Positions 1-8,586 of a stretch of 64,000 nucleotides of DNA are shown in pieces. The stretch covers positions 372,001 through 436,000 of the forward strand of contig NZ_AUAS01000005.1 in assembly GCF_000428845.1 (NCBI RefSeq), given 5' to 3'. The position numbers were made by a program, and so were the translations under genes. Origin of the DNA: Dyadobacter alkalitolerans DSM 23607 (GTDB lineage Bacteria; Bacteroidota; Bacteroidia; Cytophagales; Spirosomataceae). Position 1 is the stretch's first letter; every line of letters starts with the position of its first letter. A model generated the notes under the pieces. It had not been told where the DNA came from and did no database searches. It worked only from the letters and a program-made list of their open reading frames with translations.

Positions 1-2
1 CG

Positions 3-2918
3 CTCACAGGAAAAGTGCTTACAGACGGCACAAAAGACGGTTTGCCCGGTGTTACGGTGGTTGTTACACCCGTTGGCGGTGGCAGCAAACAAGGCGCCAC
101 AACAGACGAAAATGGTGTCTTCACCATTTCGAGCCTTCAAACAGGAGTTCGTTACAATCTGGAATTCAGTTATATAGGTTTTGAAAAACAATCTCTGAAC
201 GATTTTCTACTCACAGAATCCAATAACAGTTCGATTGAAATCAGACTAAAAGAATCAACATCCAACCTAAGCGAAGTGGTGGTTGTGGGTTATGGAACGA
301 CCGTTAAAAAAGACATTACGGGATCTGTTAAATCCCTGAAAAGCAGCGAATTTAATACCGGTATCATTAACTCACCAGAACAATTGCTGCAAGGTAAAGT
401 CTCGGGCGTGAACATTACTTCGGCAACTGGTGAACCAGGTGCAAAAACCAGCATTACCGTTCGCGGGCCGGGTGGGATACGCACAGGAAGCACGCCGCTT
501 TTTGTGGTGGACGGAATGGCCCTGGATAATAGCGGAACCGGCGGCGATACGAACCCGCTGAATTTCATCAATCCGCAGGACATTGAGTCGATGGATGTTT
601 TGAAAGATGCTTCTGCGACAGCGATTTATGGTGCACGCGGTGCCAATGGTGTTATTTTAATTACAACTAAAAAAGGAAAATCGGGACAAGCCAGTGTGAC
701 CTATTCAGGATCATTGGGAATATCCAAGATGGCCCGTCCGCTGGATGTGTTATCAGGCCCGGAATTTCTTACCGAAGCTGCCAAACTGGGCGGTACTGTG
801 ATTGACGGCGGCGCAAATACGGATTGGCAAAAGGAAATATCCCGGAGCGCAACCACGCATAACCACAACATTTCAGTAGGCGGCGGAACAGATAAAATGA
901 CCTACTACGGATCATTCGGTGCGCAAAAACAACAGGGTATTTTGAAAGGCAGCCAGCAGGACCGCTACACCGGTCGCATTAACCTTTCCCAGAAGTTGCT
1001 GAACGACCGCGTTACATTGGATGTGAATCTGAATGCAACCAATACCAAAAATAGACGGCCTAACATTCAGGGAATGATTGGCGGCGCTATCACCGCAAAC
1101 CCGACCTATGCGCCTTACGACGCGAATGGCGAACCATTTCAGTATCAGGATGGAACCAACCCACTGATCCCGCTGAGATTATACAAAGAAGTTTTGAACA
1201 CCAACCGTGTCCTGGCATCCATTTCGCCCTCGGTGACTATTATTAAGGGTTTGGTTTATAAACTGAATTTCGGTCTTGATAATTCTACGGCAACCCAGGA
1301 CAAGCAAACCTTGCCGAATGCTGTTCCGTTCGAGATCGGCCGTCTGGAAAATTACCAGACAAAAAACAGTAACAGCCTGATCGAAAATTACCTGACGTAT
1401 ACTGCAAATAGTAAGAACCACAGTTTCAGTGCGCTAGTAGGTCACTCTTTCCAGCGCATTTCGCTGTCCGGAAAGAATTTCAGCATTAATAAATTCCCGA
1501 TTTCGGACATTGAGCCTATTAATAACCCGAACCTTGGTCAGGATTTGACATTGATCCTGAACGCTCCGGGCGGTTATGCTCGTATTAATGAGCTGCAATC
1601 GTTCTTTGGAAGGGTGAACTATGGTTTCAAAGACAGATATCTGGCAACGGCAACGCTTCGTGTTGACGGATCATCCAAGTTTGGAGCTAACAACAAATAC
1701 GGTTCATTCCCTTCATTCTCATTAGGTTGGAGGATTTCTGAGGAAGAATTCATGAAGTCATCTCCTTTCTCGGACCTGAAACTTCGTGCAGGTTGGGGAT
1801 CAACGGGAAATCAGGAAATTCCTTCCAAAATTACACAGGCCCGTTTTACATCAGTTGTCTCACCCACAACAAGTTACCCCATCGGAACAGGCTCCTACCC
1901 TGCCGGAACCACCAACACCAGGCTGGCTAACCCGAACATTCAATGGGAAGTGTCCAAACAAACGGATATAGGACTTGACTTTGCTTTGTTCAAAGGCGCA
2001 TTGAGCGGTGAAATCGACTATTTTACCAAAACATCTGAGAAGATATTGTTGGAAGTAATTCCTGCCGATCCTATCCAGCCAGCCGGTGTTTTCTGGACCA
2101 ACGTGCCTGATATGAAGATTAAAAACCAGGGGCTTGAAGTTGATTTGAACTATCGCGAATCGCTGGACAACGGACTGCGCTACTCTTTTGGTGGTAACAT
2201 TACATTTATCAAAAATAATGTAACAGGTTCTCCTTATTCTGTGATCCCATCGGGCGCTGCCCAAGGCCCGGGCCTCACCTCGGCGACCATTAACGGATAC
2301 ATTAATAATCAGCCGATCGGAACATTCTTCCTCAAAGAATTTACAGGTTTTGACGAAAAAGGCATCAGCACATTCAGGGACGTGGATGGCGACGGAATTG
2401 TGACAGACAAGGACCGCGTTGCTGCCGGGACGGCACTTCCTACCCGGATGTACAATTTCAATGGTAATGTGTCTTTCAAAGGTTTCGACCTGACAGCAAA
2501 CTTCAACGGTGTGGCTGGAAACAAGGTTTATGACAACACGGCCAATTCCAATTTCTTTAAGCTGAGATTATCCAAAGGTTTGAATGTGACCCGCGAATCA
2601 TTTGCAGAAGCAGCTGAATCGGTGAACAATTCGGCGCCTGTGTCTACAAGATATTTGAAAAACGGCGCTTATCTGAGGTTGAATAATCTTGCATTGGGAT
2701 ACAACCTGAATACCACGAAACTGGGCATCAACAAATGGGTGCAGACTGTGCGCGTGTCGGTTACAGGCCAGAACCTCGTGGTATGGACCAAATACACAGG
2801 TTACGATCCTGAGGTGAACAACGACCGCAATATCAATGAGATCACTTCTTACGGCGTTGATTATCTGAGTTATCCAAAGGCTAAAACAATCCTTTTTGGT
2901 CTAAACATTGGCTTTTAA
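3..2918 (+). CDS. SusC/RagA-family TonB-dependent outer-membrane transporter (5' truncated by window)
   Basis: Outer-membrane importer of the SusC type, which takes up oligosaccharides or other large nutrients with energy from TonB. The frame is open from base 3, and the first residues already lie inside the N-terminal carboxypeptidase-like regulatory domain (GKVLTDGT.DGLPGVTV), so the true start and signal peptide are outside the window; the GTG at 15 is not the start. A TonB-box-like segment (SEVVVVGYG) follows near residue 87. The plug has the signature DVLKDASATAIYGARGANGV, and a long beta-barrel ends in an aromatic-rich C-terminus (FGLNIGF). The susD partner starts 10 bases downstream. 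Nothing in the sequence fixes the substrate. Confidence 0.95.
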   Translation, partial: LTGKVLTDGTKDGLPGVTVVVTPVGGGSKQGATTDENGVFTISSLQTGVRYNLEFSYIGFEKQSLNDFLLTESNNSSIEIRLKESTSNLSEVVVVGYGTTVKKDITGSVKSLKSSEFNTGIINSPEQLLQGKVSGVNITSATGEPGAKTSITVRGPGGIRTGSTPLFVVDGMALDNSGTGGDTNPLNFINPQDIESMDVLKDASATAIYGARGANGVILITTKKGKSGQASVTYSGSLGISKMARPLDVLSGPEFLTEAAKLGGTVIDGGANTDWQKEISRSATTHNHNISVGGGTDKMTYYGSFGAQKQQGILKGSQQDRYTGRINLSQKLLNDRVTLDVNLNATNTKNRRPNIQGMIGGAITANPTYAPYDANGEPFQYQDGTNPLIPLRLYKEVLNTNRVLASISPSVTIIKGLVYKLNFGLDNSTATQDKQTLPNAVPFEIGRLENYQTKNSNSLIENYLTYTANSKNHSFSALVGHSFQRISLSGKNFSINKFPISDIEPINNPNLGQDLTLILNAPGGYARINELQSFFGRVNYGFKDRYLATATLRVDGSSKFGANNKYGSFPSFSLGWRISEEEFMKSSPFSDLKLRAGWGSTGNQEIPSKITQARFTSVVSPTTSYPIGTGSYPAGTTNTRLANPNIQWEVSKQTDIGLDFALFKGALSGEIDYFTKTSEKILLEVIPADPIQPAGVFWTNVPDMKIKNQGLEVDLNYRESLDNGLRYSFGGNITFIKNNVTGSPYSVIPSGAAQGPGLTSATINGYINNQPIGTFFLKEFTGFDEKGISTFRDVDGDGIVTDKDRVAAGTALPTRMYNFNGNVSFKGFDLTANFNGVAGNKVYDNTANSNFFKLRLSKGLNVTRESFAEAAESVNNSAPVSTRYLKNGAYLRLNNLALGYNLNTTKLGINKWVQTVRVSVTGQNLVVWTKYTGYDPEVNNDRNINEITSYGVDYLSYPKAKTILFGLNIGF

Positions 2919-2928
2919 TAAATAAAAG

Positions 2929-4623
2929 ATGAAAAAGAAATTATCACTCATATTTGCGGTTGCGAGCTTATTATTTGTCACAAACGCCTGCACCGATCTT
3001 GAAGAGCAGGTTTTGGACGAAACGCTCAAAGCCAATTTGTCTCCGGACGAAGCTGCAAACGGCCTAATAGCACCCGTTTACGCATTGCTGCCCAATTTGT
3101 TTCAGCATACGACCTATTTTGCGCTCAACGAAATATCCACTGATGAGGCCATCCTACCCTATCGCGGCGGAACCGACTGGGGCGATAACGGAATCTATCT
3201 GGCGCTACACCAGCACAATACAACAGCCACGGATCCGAATGTTACCAGCACCTGGAACACATTATCGCAATCCATTTCAAGGTCAATCACGGCTATCACC
3301 GGTTTGAAAGATTCCAAGTCGGCCACAGCGGCACTTTATGCTGCGGAAGCTCGGGGCATGCGTGCATATTATAACATGATTATGCTGGATATGTACGGCG
3401 TCGTTTTTGTAAAGGACGATCCCAATGTGGCCTCCGTGATCATTAGAGGTGAGGAAGCTGTGAAATACATTGAAAGTGAACTGCTTGCTATTGAGCCGAT
3501 TGTTCAACCTAAATCTGTGGTTGGGCCCGGAAGGCTGAACCAGGTTGCCGTATGGGGACTACTAGCGCGCCTTAATTTAAATGCAGCAGTTTACCGCAAC
3601 GTTTACGCGCCGACTTTCACATTTTCGCCCGCGGATATGGACAAAGTAATTCAGTATACCGACAAAATCATTGCCTCAGGACAAGCAAAACTGTCGCCGG
3701 ATTATTTCGCGATTTTCGGCAACCAAAACCATACGAACCAGGAGCTGATTTTCGCAGTAGACCAGCGTTCCGATTTGAATGGTCACAACCGTCTGGCTTA
3801 CTTCTCCATCTCCGGGGACCAGTTCCCACTCGCAGCATTCCCAGCCGCAAACGGAACAGACGGCCCCGCCATCACATCCGACTTTTACCAGTCGTGGGTG
3901 CAGGCATATGGCGCCGTTGATCCCAAACGAGATCCTCGGTTTTATCAGGAAAATATGTCTGTGTATACCAACACGGCTGATACATGTGTGAAGGATTCTG
4001 ATTACAAAATCAACCGTGGCATTCTGCGCGGTCAGCAATATGGTGCATTGCGTGTCAATGGCGCATTTGTAAGATGTCCGGATGGCAGACTGAAAGTAGG
4101 TAAATTGGCCTATATCACCCGTAACAGGGCCGACCTGCCTGTAAGTTTTGGCGAACTCGTTGACTTTACGACGGCTGGAAGTAACTACAACACGGGTTTC
4201 CGCGTTGCTAAATACGAGTTCGGCAGCGAATCCAATACAGGCCGTAACAAAGGGGATGCAGACATTGTAATCCTGCGCCTTGCAGACATTTACATGATGC
4301 GTGCCGAAGCCAAATTGCGTAAAAGCAACGATGCCGCCGCCGCATTGGCAGACGTAAACATCGTAAGGGCATCCAGAACCGCCACCACGCCGCCACCCGC
4401 ATTAACAACCATGAACCTCGACCTGCTATTCCGCGAAAGAGGTTTCGAATTTTACTGGGAAATGCTCCGCCGCAGCGACATGATCCGTTTCGGCAAATAC
4501 GAAGGAAAATGGACCGAAAAATCCAACGCCGACGTAAAGAAAAGAATCTTCCCAATTCCACAGACTGCTATCGACGGGGCGTCTAATACACCGGGATATT
4601 TAAAGCAGAACGAGGGTTATTGA
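2929..4623 (+). CDS. SusD/RagB-family nutrient-binding lipoprotein
   Basis: Surface lipoprotein that forms a lid over the SusC barrel and binds the substrate. The signal peptide MKKKLSLIFAVASLLFVTNAC ends at Cys21 in a lipobox (TNAC). The TPR-like SusD fold is indicated by LARLNLNAAVY and by the C-terminal motifs ILRLADIYMMRAEA and LLFRERGFEFYWEMLRRSDMIRF. The end, IFPIPQTAIDGASNTPGY, is typical of the family. At 564 residues its length is normal. It is cotranscribed with the preceding susC-like gene (10-base gap) and followed by a strong hairpin terminator. No glycoside hydrolase adjoins this pair inside the window, so its substrate is unknown. Confidence 0.95.
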   Translation: MKKKLSLIFAVASLLFVTNACTDLEEQVLDETLKANLSPDEAANGLIAPVYALLPNLFQHTTYFALNEISTDEAILPYRGGTDWGDNGIYLALHQHNTTATDPNVTSTWNTLSQSISRSITAITGLKDSKSATAALYAAEARGMRAYYNMIMLDMYGVVFVKDDPNVASVIIRGEEAVKYIESELLAIEPIVQPKSVVGPGRLNQVAVWGLLARLNLNAAVYRNVYAPTFTFSPADMDKVIQYTDKIIASGQAKLSPDYFAIFGNQNHTNQELIFAVDQRSDLNGHNRLAYFSISGDQFPLAAFPAANGTDGPAITSDFYQSWVQAYGAVDPKRDPRFYQENMSVYTNTADTCVKDSDYKINRGILRGQQYGALRVNGAFVRCPDGRLKVGKLAYITRNRADLPVSFGELVDFTTAGSNYNTGFRVAKYEFGSESNTGRNKGDADIVILRLADIYMMRAEAKLRKSNDAAAALADVNIVRASRTATTPPPALTTMNLDLLFRERGFEFYWEMLRRSDMIRFGKYEGKWTEKSNADVKKRIFPIPQTAIDGASNTPGYLKQNEGY

Positions 4624-4639
4624 TCCTTAACATTTATTT

Positions 4640-4682
4640 AAATACAAAAAGCAGCTGGCGATCCGGCTGCTTTTTTGTATTT
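4640..4682. terminator. Bidirectional intrinsic terminator between susD and a toxin-antitoxin pair
   Basis: A perfect stem AAATACAAAAAGCAGC / GCTGC(T)TTTTTGTATTT surrounds the loop TGGCGATCCG. The A-tract on one side and T-tract on the other allow it to work on both strands, ending the susCD transcript (+) and the antitoxin transcript (-). Confidence 0.85.
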
Positions 4683-4697
4683 AAACTAAAACATATC

Positions 4698-4988
4698 TCA
4701 GAATTCAAGCTCAATCTTCACTTTTCCCCCTAACCCTTTTTCTACAATATCATAAAGCGTTTTAAGAGTTAGATTGCTTCCATCATTTTCTACTCTGGAA
4801 ATATATTCCCTTTTTTTATTGATGATTTCCCCAAGCTGTGCCTGCGTAAGTTCTCTGTCTTCACGGGCTTTTCTGAGGAGTAGTCCAATTTTAAAACTTT
4901 CGCAGTCCCTTTCGAGCTGGTCTCTCCATTCAGTCCCTACCTTACCGTAAATTTCATCTTTAATTTCATCCCAAGTTGTGATGTCCAT
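4698..4988 (-). CDS. XRE-family helix-turn-helix antitoxin (HigA-like)
   Basis: Small DNA-binding protein of 96 residues with a Cro/CI-type helix-turn-helix around residues 35-85 (LLLRKAREDRELTQAQLGEII..KREYISRVENDGSNLTLKTLYDI). It lies downstream of, and overlaps by 23 bases, a Gp49/HigB-like toxin gene. It is therefore most likely the antitoxin that neutralises the toxin and represses the operon. The toxin-first order is that of higBA systems. The palindrome just upstream of the toxin start is the likely binding site. The pairing is firm from context; the exact family name is an inference. Confidence 0.85.
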   Translation of the reverse strand: MDITTWDEIKDEIYGKVGTEWRDQLERDCESFKIGLLLRKAREDRELTQAQLGEIINKKREYISRVENDGSNLTLKTLYDIVEKGLGGKVKIELEF

Positions 4989-5334
4989 TGTTGCTATTTT
5001 TAGTGTGATAATATTCCTGCATTAATCTCAATGCTTTGTCGATTTCTCTTCTTGGCGTCTTTTGTGTTTTCTTTTGAAAACCATTTAGAAGTATAACAAG
5101 ATTGCCACTGTCAAAGAAACAAAAAACTCTCCAAATGTTAGAGCCCAGTTTTATGCGCGCCTCGTAAAGGACATTTGAACCCTCAATGTACCTTAAAAAC
5201 TTTGCTGGATTTCGCTCCAATGTCTCAATTCCAAACAGCACCTTAAAGATTTTTTCTTTAATCCTAGGCGTTTGCTGATAGACAAAGTCTCTAAAATAAT
5301 GTTTGTACTCAATAACCCTCCTAATCTTCGTCAT
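4966..5334 (-). CDS. HigB/Gp49-like (RelE superfamily) toxin
   Basis: Probable ribosome-dependent mRNA interferase of the phage Gp49/HigB type, 122 residues. Seen in the sequence: basic N-terminal helices (YKHYFRDFVYQQTPRIKEKIFKVL), the strand motif LYEARIKLGSNIWRVFCFFD, and the C-terminal VILLNGFQKKTQKTPRREIDKALRLMQEYY, which is characteristic of the family. The frame is open to 5367, but I choose the ATG at 5334 because the longer start would place a perfect inverted repeat (5342-5357) inside the gene. It overlaps the antitoxin gene by 23 bases, consistent with translational coupling. Confidence 0.85.
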   Translation of the reverse strand: MTKIRRVIEYKHYFRDFVYQQTPRIKEKIFKVLFGIETLERNPAKFLRYIEGSNVLYEARIKLGSNIWRVFCFFDSGNLVILLNGFQKKTQKTPRREIDKALRLMQEYYHTKNSNNGHHNLG

Positions 5335-5341
5335 GATAAAG

Positions 5342-5357
5342 GTAACTTTTAAGTTAC
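5342..5357. promoter_or_regulatory. Candidate operator of the toxin-antitoxin operon
   Basis: Perfect inverted repeat GTAACTT-TT-AAGTTAC, eight bases upstream of the toxin ATG. Its position and symmetry fit autorepression by the XRE antitoxin. A second, weaker hairpin (GGTGC..GCACC followed by T residues, 5361-5383) lies beside it. Confidence 0.55.
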
Positions 5358-5447
5358 GATGGTGCAATAGCGCACCCTTTTTTAGACGTTAGACTTTTCT
5401 ATCGGTCACAAAATTTTTTCAAATATTTAAAATCCGCAGGTTAAACA

Positions 5448-6479
5448 TTAAATCCGTAACGAACTCTCCCTGATAATCAACTCCGAAGGCAGCACAATGC
5501 TTTCATGCTTAAAGTCCTCTGCGCCATTGACTTGGTTAAGGAAAAGCCTCGACGCTTCCATGCCTATTTTGCGGCCGGGGCGGCTTACGGTGGTTAATGA
5601 TGGGAATGTGTAGGCGGAGATGGGAGAATTGTCGAAGCCTACCAGGCCGACGTCCTGCGGGATGCGGAGGCCTTTGTCTTTAACGACCCGCATGGCTCCG
5701 ATGGCGACCTGGTCGTTTACACCGAAAATAGCATCCGGTGGCGTGGCCATTTCCAGGAGCCGCTTCGTGGGTACAATGGCGCTTTCGACTTTGAAGTTGG
5801 TGTTAATGATAAATTCTTCCCGAACGGGCATGTCGTATTTTTTCAAGCAATCAATGTAGCCTTTCAAACGTTGCTCACTGACCGTTAGGCCGTTAGGCCC
5901 TTTCAGATGGGCGATGTTCTTATATCCGATACTGAGCAAATGCTCAACGGCCGCAAAAGCACCATGATAATCATCCACCGTGGCCCGGCTGGTTTCGAAA
6001 TCTTCGTACTCGCGGTCGATAAAAATGAGCGGTGTTTTTCGTTGGATTACACTTTCCAGATGCTCGTAATAGCCTGAGTCATAAGTCTCCTGCGATACGG
6101 AAAGGAAAATTCCTTCGGTCCGGTTCGAAAGCAGTTTGGCGAGATATTCTTTTTCCAGAGCGTAATTCTCATTGGTTACACAAATGTTAAGCGTGTAACC
6201 CATGGGCTGCAATGCCTGGTGAAGACCTTCAATGACGGCGGTTTCGTAGTAATTACTGATCGTCGGGACGACTACTCCCAGCGATGCAGTTTTTTTATTT
6301 AACAAACTCAAAGACACCTCATTCCGCTGGTAACCCACCTCCCGGGCGTATTCCTGGATGTTTTTTCGGGTGTCTTCGTTGATAGCCGGATGGTCGTTAA
6401 GAGCGCGGGAAACGGTTGATGGCGAGCACCGGAAACGGCGGGCAATGTCTTTAATGGTTACGGGTCGGGGGGAATTCAT
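5448..6479 (-). CDS. LacI-family transcriptional regulator of the inositol operon
   Basis: Sugar-responsive repressor of 343 residues. The N-terminal LacI helix-turn-helix is clear (TIKDIARRFRCSPSTVSRALNDHPAINEDTRKNI), including the hinge-proximal YQRNEVSLSLLNKKTASLGVVVPTI. A periplasmic-binding-protein-like effector domain follows (residues 60-340; EGIFLSVSQET, PLIFIDREYED, AIFGVNDQVAIGAMRVV, VGLVGFDNSPISAYTFPSLTTV). It is transcribed divergently from iolB, and the shared 127-bp region holds a CG-centred palindrome typical of LacI sites. By context it controls the iol operon, with an inositol catabolite as likely inducer. The role is inferred from position. Confidence 0.88.
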   Translation of the reverse strand: MNSPRPVTIKDIARRFRCSPSTVSRALNDHPAINEDTRKNIQEYAREVGYQRNEVSLSLLNKKTASLGVVVPTISNYYETAVIEGLHQALQPMGYTLNICVTNENYALEKEYLAKLLSNRTEGIFLSVSQETYDSGYYEHLESVIQRKTPLIFIDREYEDFETSRATVDDYHGAFAAVEHLLSIGYKNIAHLKGPNGLTVSEQRLKGYIDCLKKYDMPVREEFIINTNFKVESAIVPTKRLLEMATPPDAIFGVNDQVAIGAMRVVKDKGLRIPQDVGLVGFDNSPISAYTFPSLTTVSRPGRKIGMEASRLFLNQVNGAEDFKHESIVLPSELIIRESSLRI

Positions 6480-6516
6480 TTGTATGATTATGGCAACTAA
6501 AATTTTAAAATTTTTT

Positions 6517-6526
6517 CAAACGTTTG
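6517..6526. promoter_or_regulatory. Candidate LacI-type operator upstream of iolB
   Basis: Perfect 10-bp palindrome CAAACGTTTG with the central CG typical of LacI-family sites. It lies 37 bp upstream of the regulator's start codon and 80 bp upstream of iolB. Its right half contains the TTTG that could serve as the -33 element of the iol promoter, so bound repressor would block RNA polymerase. Confidence 0.55.
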
Positions 6527-6554
6527 CATTCAATATAAACATATTTACATTTTG
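6523..6554 (+). promoter_or_regulatory. Candidate Bacteroidota-type promoter of the iol operon
   Basis: TTTG (6523-6526), 19 bases, then TACATTTTG (6546-6554), close to the Bacteroidota pattern TTTG-N19-21-TAnnTTTG. Transcription would begin near 6561, about 46 bases before iolB. On the opposite strand, CAAATGTA (6586-6593) reads as a perfect TAnnTTTG element for the divergent lacI gene. Confidence 0.45.
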
Positions 6555-6606
6555 TGTTTAATTTATACAACGCTATCATTGTGTACAAATGTAACGAATA
6601 ACCACA

Positions 6607-7473
6607 ATGAGTGACCTGCTAGTTAAACCTGCGCCTGACCAAAAAACCTACCATTCCCTTACGAGCGATCAAGCCGGTTGGACTTACCTGAACTTCGAGG
6701 CTAAAATACTGGATGTAAACGAACAAATTTCAGGAAACACGGGCGAGTACGAATATTGCTTCGTTTTGCTTGGCGGAAATTTCAAAGTTGAAGCCGCGGG
6801 ACAAACCTGGGAAACGAAAAACGGTCGCAAAGATGTGTTCAGCGGAATTGGGCATGCCATGTATTTGTCGAGAAATACGGATTACGTTTTAACGGCACAA
6901 TCACCTCAGACCGACATTGCGATTTGCTATGTAGCTTCCAATGAAGACCATCCGCCGCGTATGAAGCGCCCGGAAGAAGCAGCCATTGAATATCGGGGCG
7001 GCGACAATGCAAACCGCCAGATCAACAGCTTATTGGAGCCTGGTTTTGAGTGCCATAAGATCGTTTGCGTAGAAGTTTACACGCCTTCCGGCAATTGGAG
7101 CTCGTTTCCTGCCCACAAGCATGACGTGCGGACAGAAGATGAAAACGGCAATCTGATCGAAGCGAATTTGGAGGAAATCTATTTTTACAAAATCGACAAA
7201 CCGCAGGGTTACGCCATTCAGCAGGTTTATACCGAGGACCGTTCGCTGGATGAAATTGTGCGGGTGCATCATAACGAAGCCGTTCTGGTCCCCAAAGGCT
7301 ATCACCCGGTTGTAGCTGGCCACGGTTATAATGTTTATTATCTCAATTTCCTGGCCGGAAGCGACCAATCGCTGGCCAACACTTCTGACCCCGACCACGA
7401 CTGGATTTACGGAAGCTGGAAAGGCTCCGATCCGCGCCTGCCGATTGTGACGGCTGAAATGAATGGCAAATAA
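6607..7473 (+). CDS. iolB: 5-deoxy-glucuronate isomerase
   Basis: Cupin-type isomerase of inositol catabolism that converts 5-deoxy-D-glucuronate to 2-deoxy-5-keto-D-gluconate in the cytoplasm. The 288-residue protein has the IolB hallmarks: FVLLGGNFKVEAAG in the N-terminal cupin, and in the C-terminal cupin the metal-binding SSFPAHKHDVR, ANLEEIYFYKID and VLVPKGYHPVVAGHGYNVYYLNFLAG. The segment HKHD, the Glu of LEEIYF and the His of YHP are the expected metal ligands. It is the first gene of the iol operon, 28 bases ahead of iolC. Confidence 0.95.
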   Translation: MSDLLVKPAPDQKTYHSLTSDQAGWTYLNFEAKILDVNEQISGNTGEYEYCFVLLGGNFKVEAAGQTWETKNGRKDVFSGIGHAMYLSRNTDYVLTAQSPQTDIAICYVASNEDHPPRMKRPEEAAIEYRGGDNANRQINSLLEPGFECHKIVCVEVYTPSGNWSSFPAHKHDVRTEDENGNLIEANLEEIYFYKIDKPQGYAIQQVYTEDRSLDEIVRVHHNEAVLVPKGYHPVVAGHGYNVYYLNFLAGSDQSLANTSDPDHDWIYGSWKGSDPRLPIVTAEMNGK

Positions 7474-7501
7474 CGCCGCACCCCTTTTTTAATTCTCCGC
7501 A

Positions 7502-8509
7502 ATGAAAAAATACGACTTACTGACTCTCGGCCGCTCGTCTATCGACTTGTACTCGGCCAATGTGGGCAGTCCTTTTGAAAAAATTGAAGCATTCAACGCA
7601 TTCGTGGGCGGTTGCCCGCTGAACATTGCCACCGGCGCACGCAGACTGGGCTTGGAAACGGCCATTCTAACGGGCATAGGCAACGATCAGGTTGGGAATT
7701 TCATCAAACATTTCCTCGATCAGGAAGGCATTGTGACGGACTGGGTGCCAACAATAGAAGGCACGAGAAGCTCTGCCGTAGTGCTGGGCATTGAGCCGCC
7801 GGATCGTTTTCCGCTCGTTTATTACCGCGAAAACTGCGCCGATATTAACCTGAACCTGGATCACGTTGATGCCATTCCGTTCGGGGATTTCAAAGCCGCT
7901 GTGTTTTCAGGAACCGCATTCAGCAAAGATCCGAGCCGCACGGCGATGTTTTATGCATTGGAATTGGCCAAGAGAAACAATGTTACCCGCTTGCTGGACA
8001 TTGATTTCCGAGCCGATCAATGGTTTGATCCGAGGGCGTTTGGCATAACAATCCGGGCTGCATTGCCCAGCTTCAAGATTGTCGTAGGGACGGAAGAAGA
8101 AATTTTAGCCACATTCCTGACCGACAAGGAGCAGCTCCTCATTAAACATCAGCAAATCTCCGCTCCTGAAATCCGCGGCAACATTGAAAACGCAATCCAG
8201 GAAATTATGGCGTCCGGTGTGGAAACATTGGTCGTCAAGCGTGGGAAAGATGGCGCTTCTATTTTTCAGCCTGGAAAAGAAGAGGTTAAGGTGCCTGGCT
8301 TTCCTGTTGAAGTTTTGAATGTGCTCGGTGCTGGCGACGCGTTTTGCGCCGGATTTTCTTTCGGGTTACTGAGCGGCTGGGACCTTTATCAGAGTGTAAG
8401 AATGGGCAATGCCTGCGGGGCGATCATTGTGACGCGCGAAGGTTGCGCCAATTTTATGCCGACCCGGGCCGAGGTGGATGCTTTTGTTTCCGGTTACGGC
8501 GGCTTGTAG
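7502..8509 (+). CDS. iolC: 5-dehydro-2-deoxygluconokinase
   Basis: PfkB/ribokinase-family kinase that phosphorylates 2-deoxy-5-keto-D-gluconate with ATP. At 335 residues it consists of the kinase domain alone, without the DUF2090 extension fused to some IolC proteins. The N-terminal substrate motif is GRSSIDLYS..GGCPLNIATGARRLGL and the C-terminal ATP/anion-hole signature is NVLGAGDAFCAGFSFGLL, with the catalytic Asp in GAGD. Its place between iolB and iolA supports the specific assignment over other PfkB sugar kinases. Confidence 0.94.
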   Translation: MKKYDLLTLGRSSIDLYSANVGSPFEKIEAFNAFVGGCPLNIATGARRLGLETAILTGIGNDQVGNFIKHFLDQEGIVTDWVPTIEGTRSSAVVLGIEPPDRFPLVYYRENCADINLNLDHVDAIPFGDFKAAVFSGTAFSKDPSRTAMFYALELAKRNNVTRLLDIDFRADQWFDPRAFGITIRAALPSFKIVVGTEEEILATFLTDKEQLLIKHQQISAPEIRGNIENAIQEIMASGVETLVVKRGKDGASIFQPGKEEVKVPGFPVEVLNVLGAGDAFCAGFSFGLLSGWDLYQSVRMGNACGAIIVTREGCANFMPTRAEVDAFVSGYGGL

Positions 8510-8586
8510 TCTTCCAATTCCCGCGACCCAATGTCCGATAATCGGAAAATCTGACCAAACTTTTGAATTAATACAATTTAGATAAA

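Noticed and set aside
15..17. GTG at 15 as the start of the first susC gene
   Set aside because: The frame continues upstream with conserved regulatory-domain residues (LTGK), so the gene is cut by the window edge.
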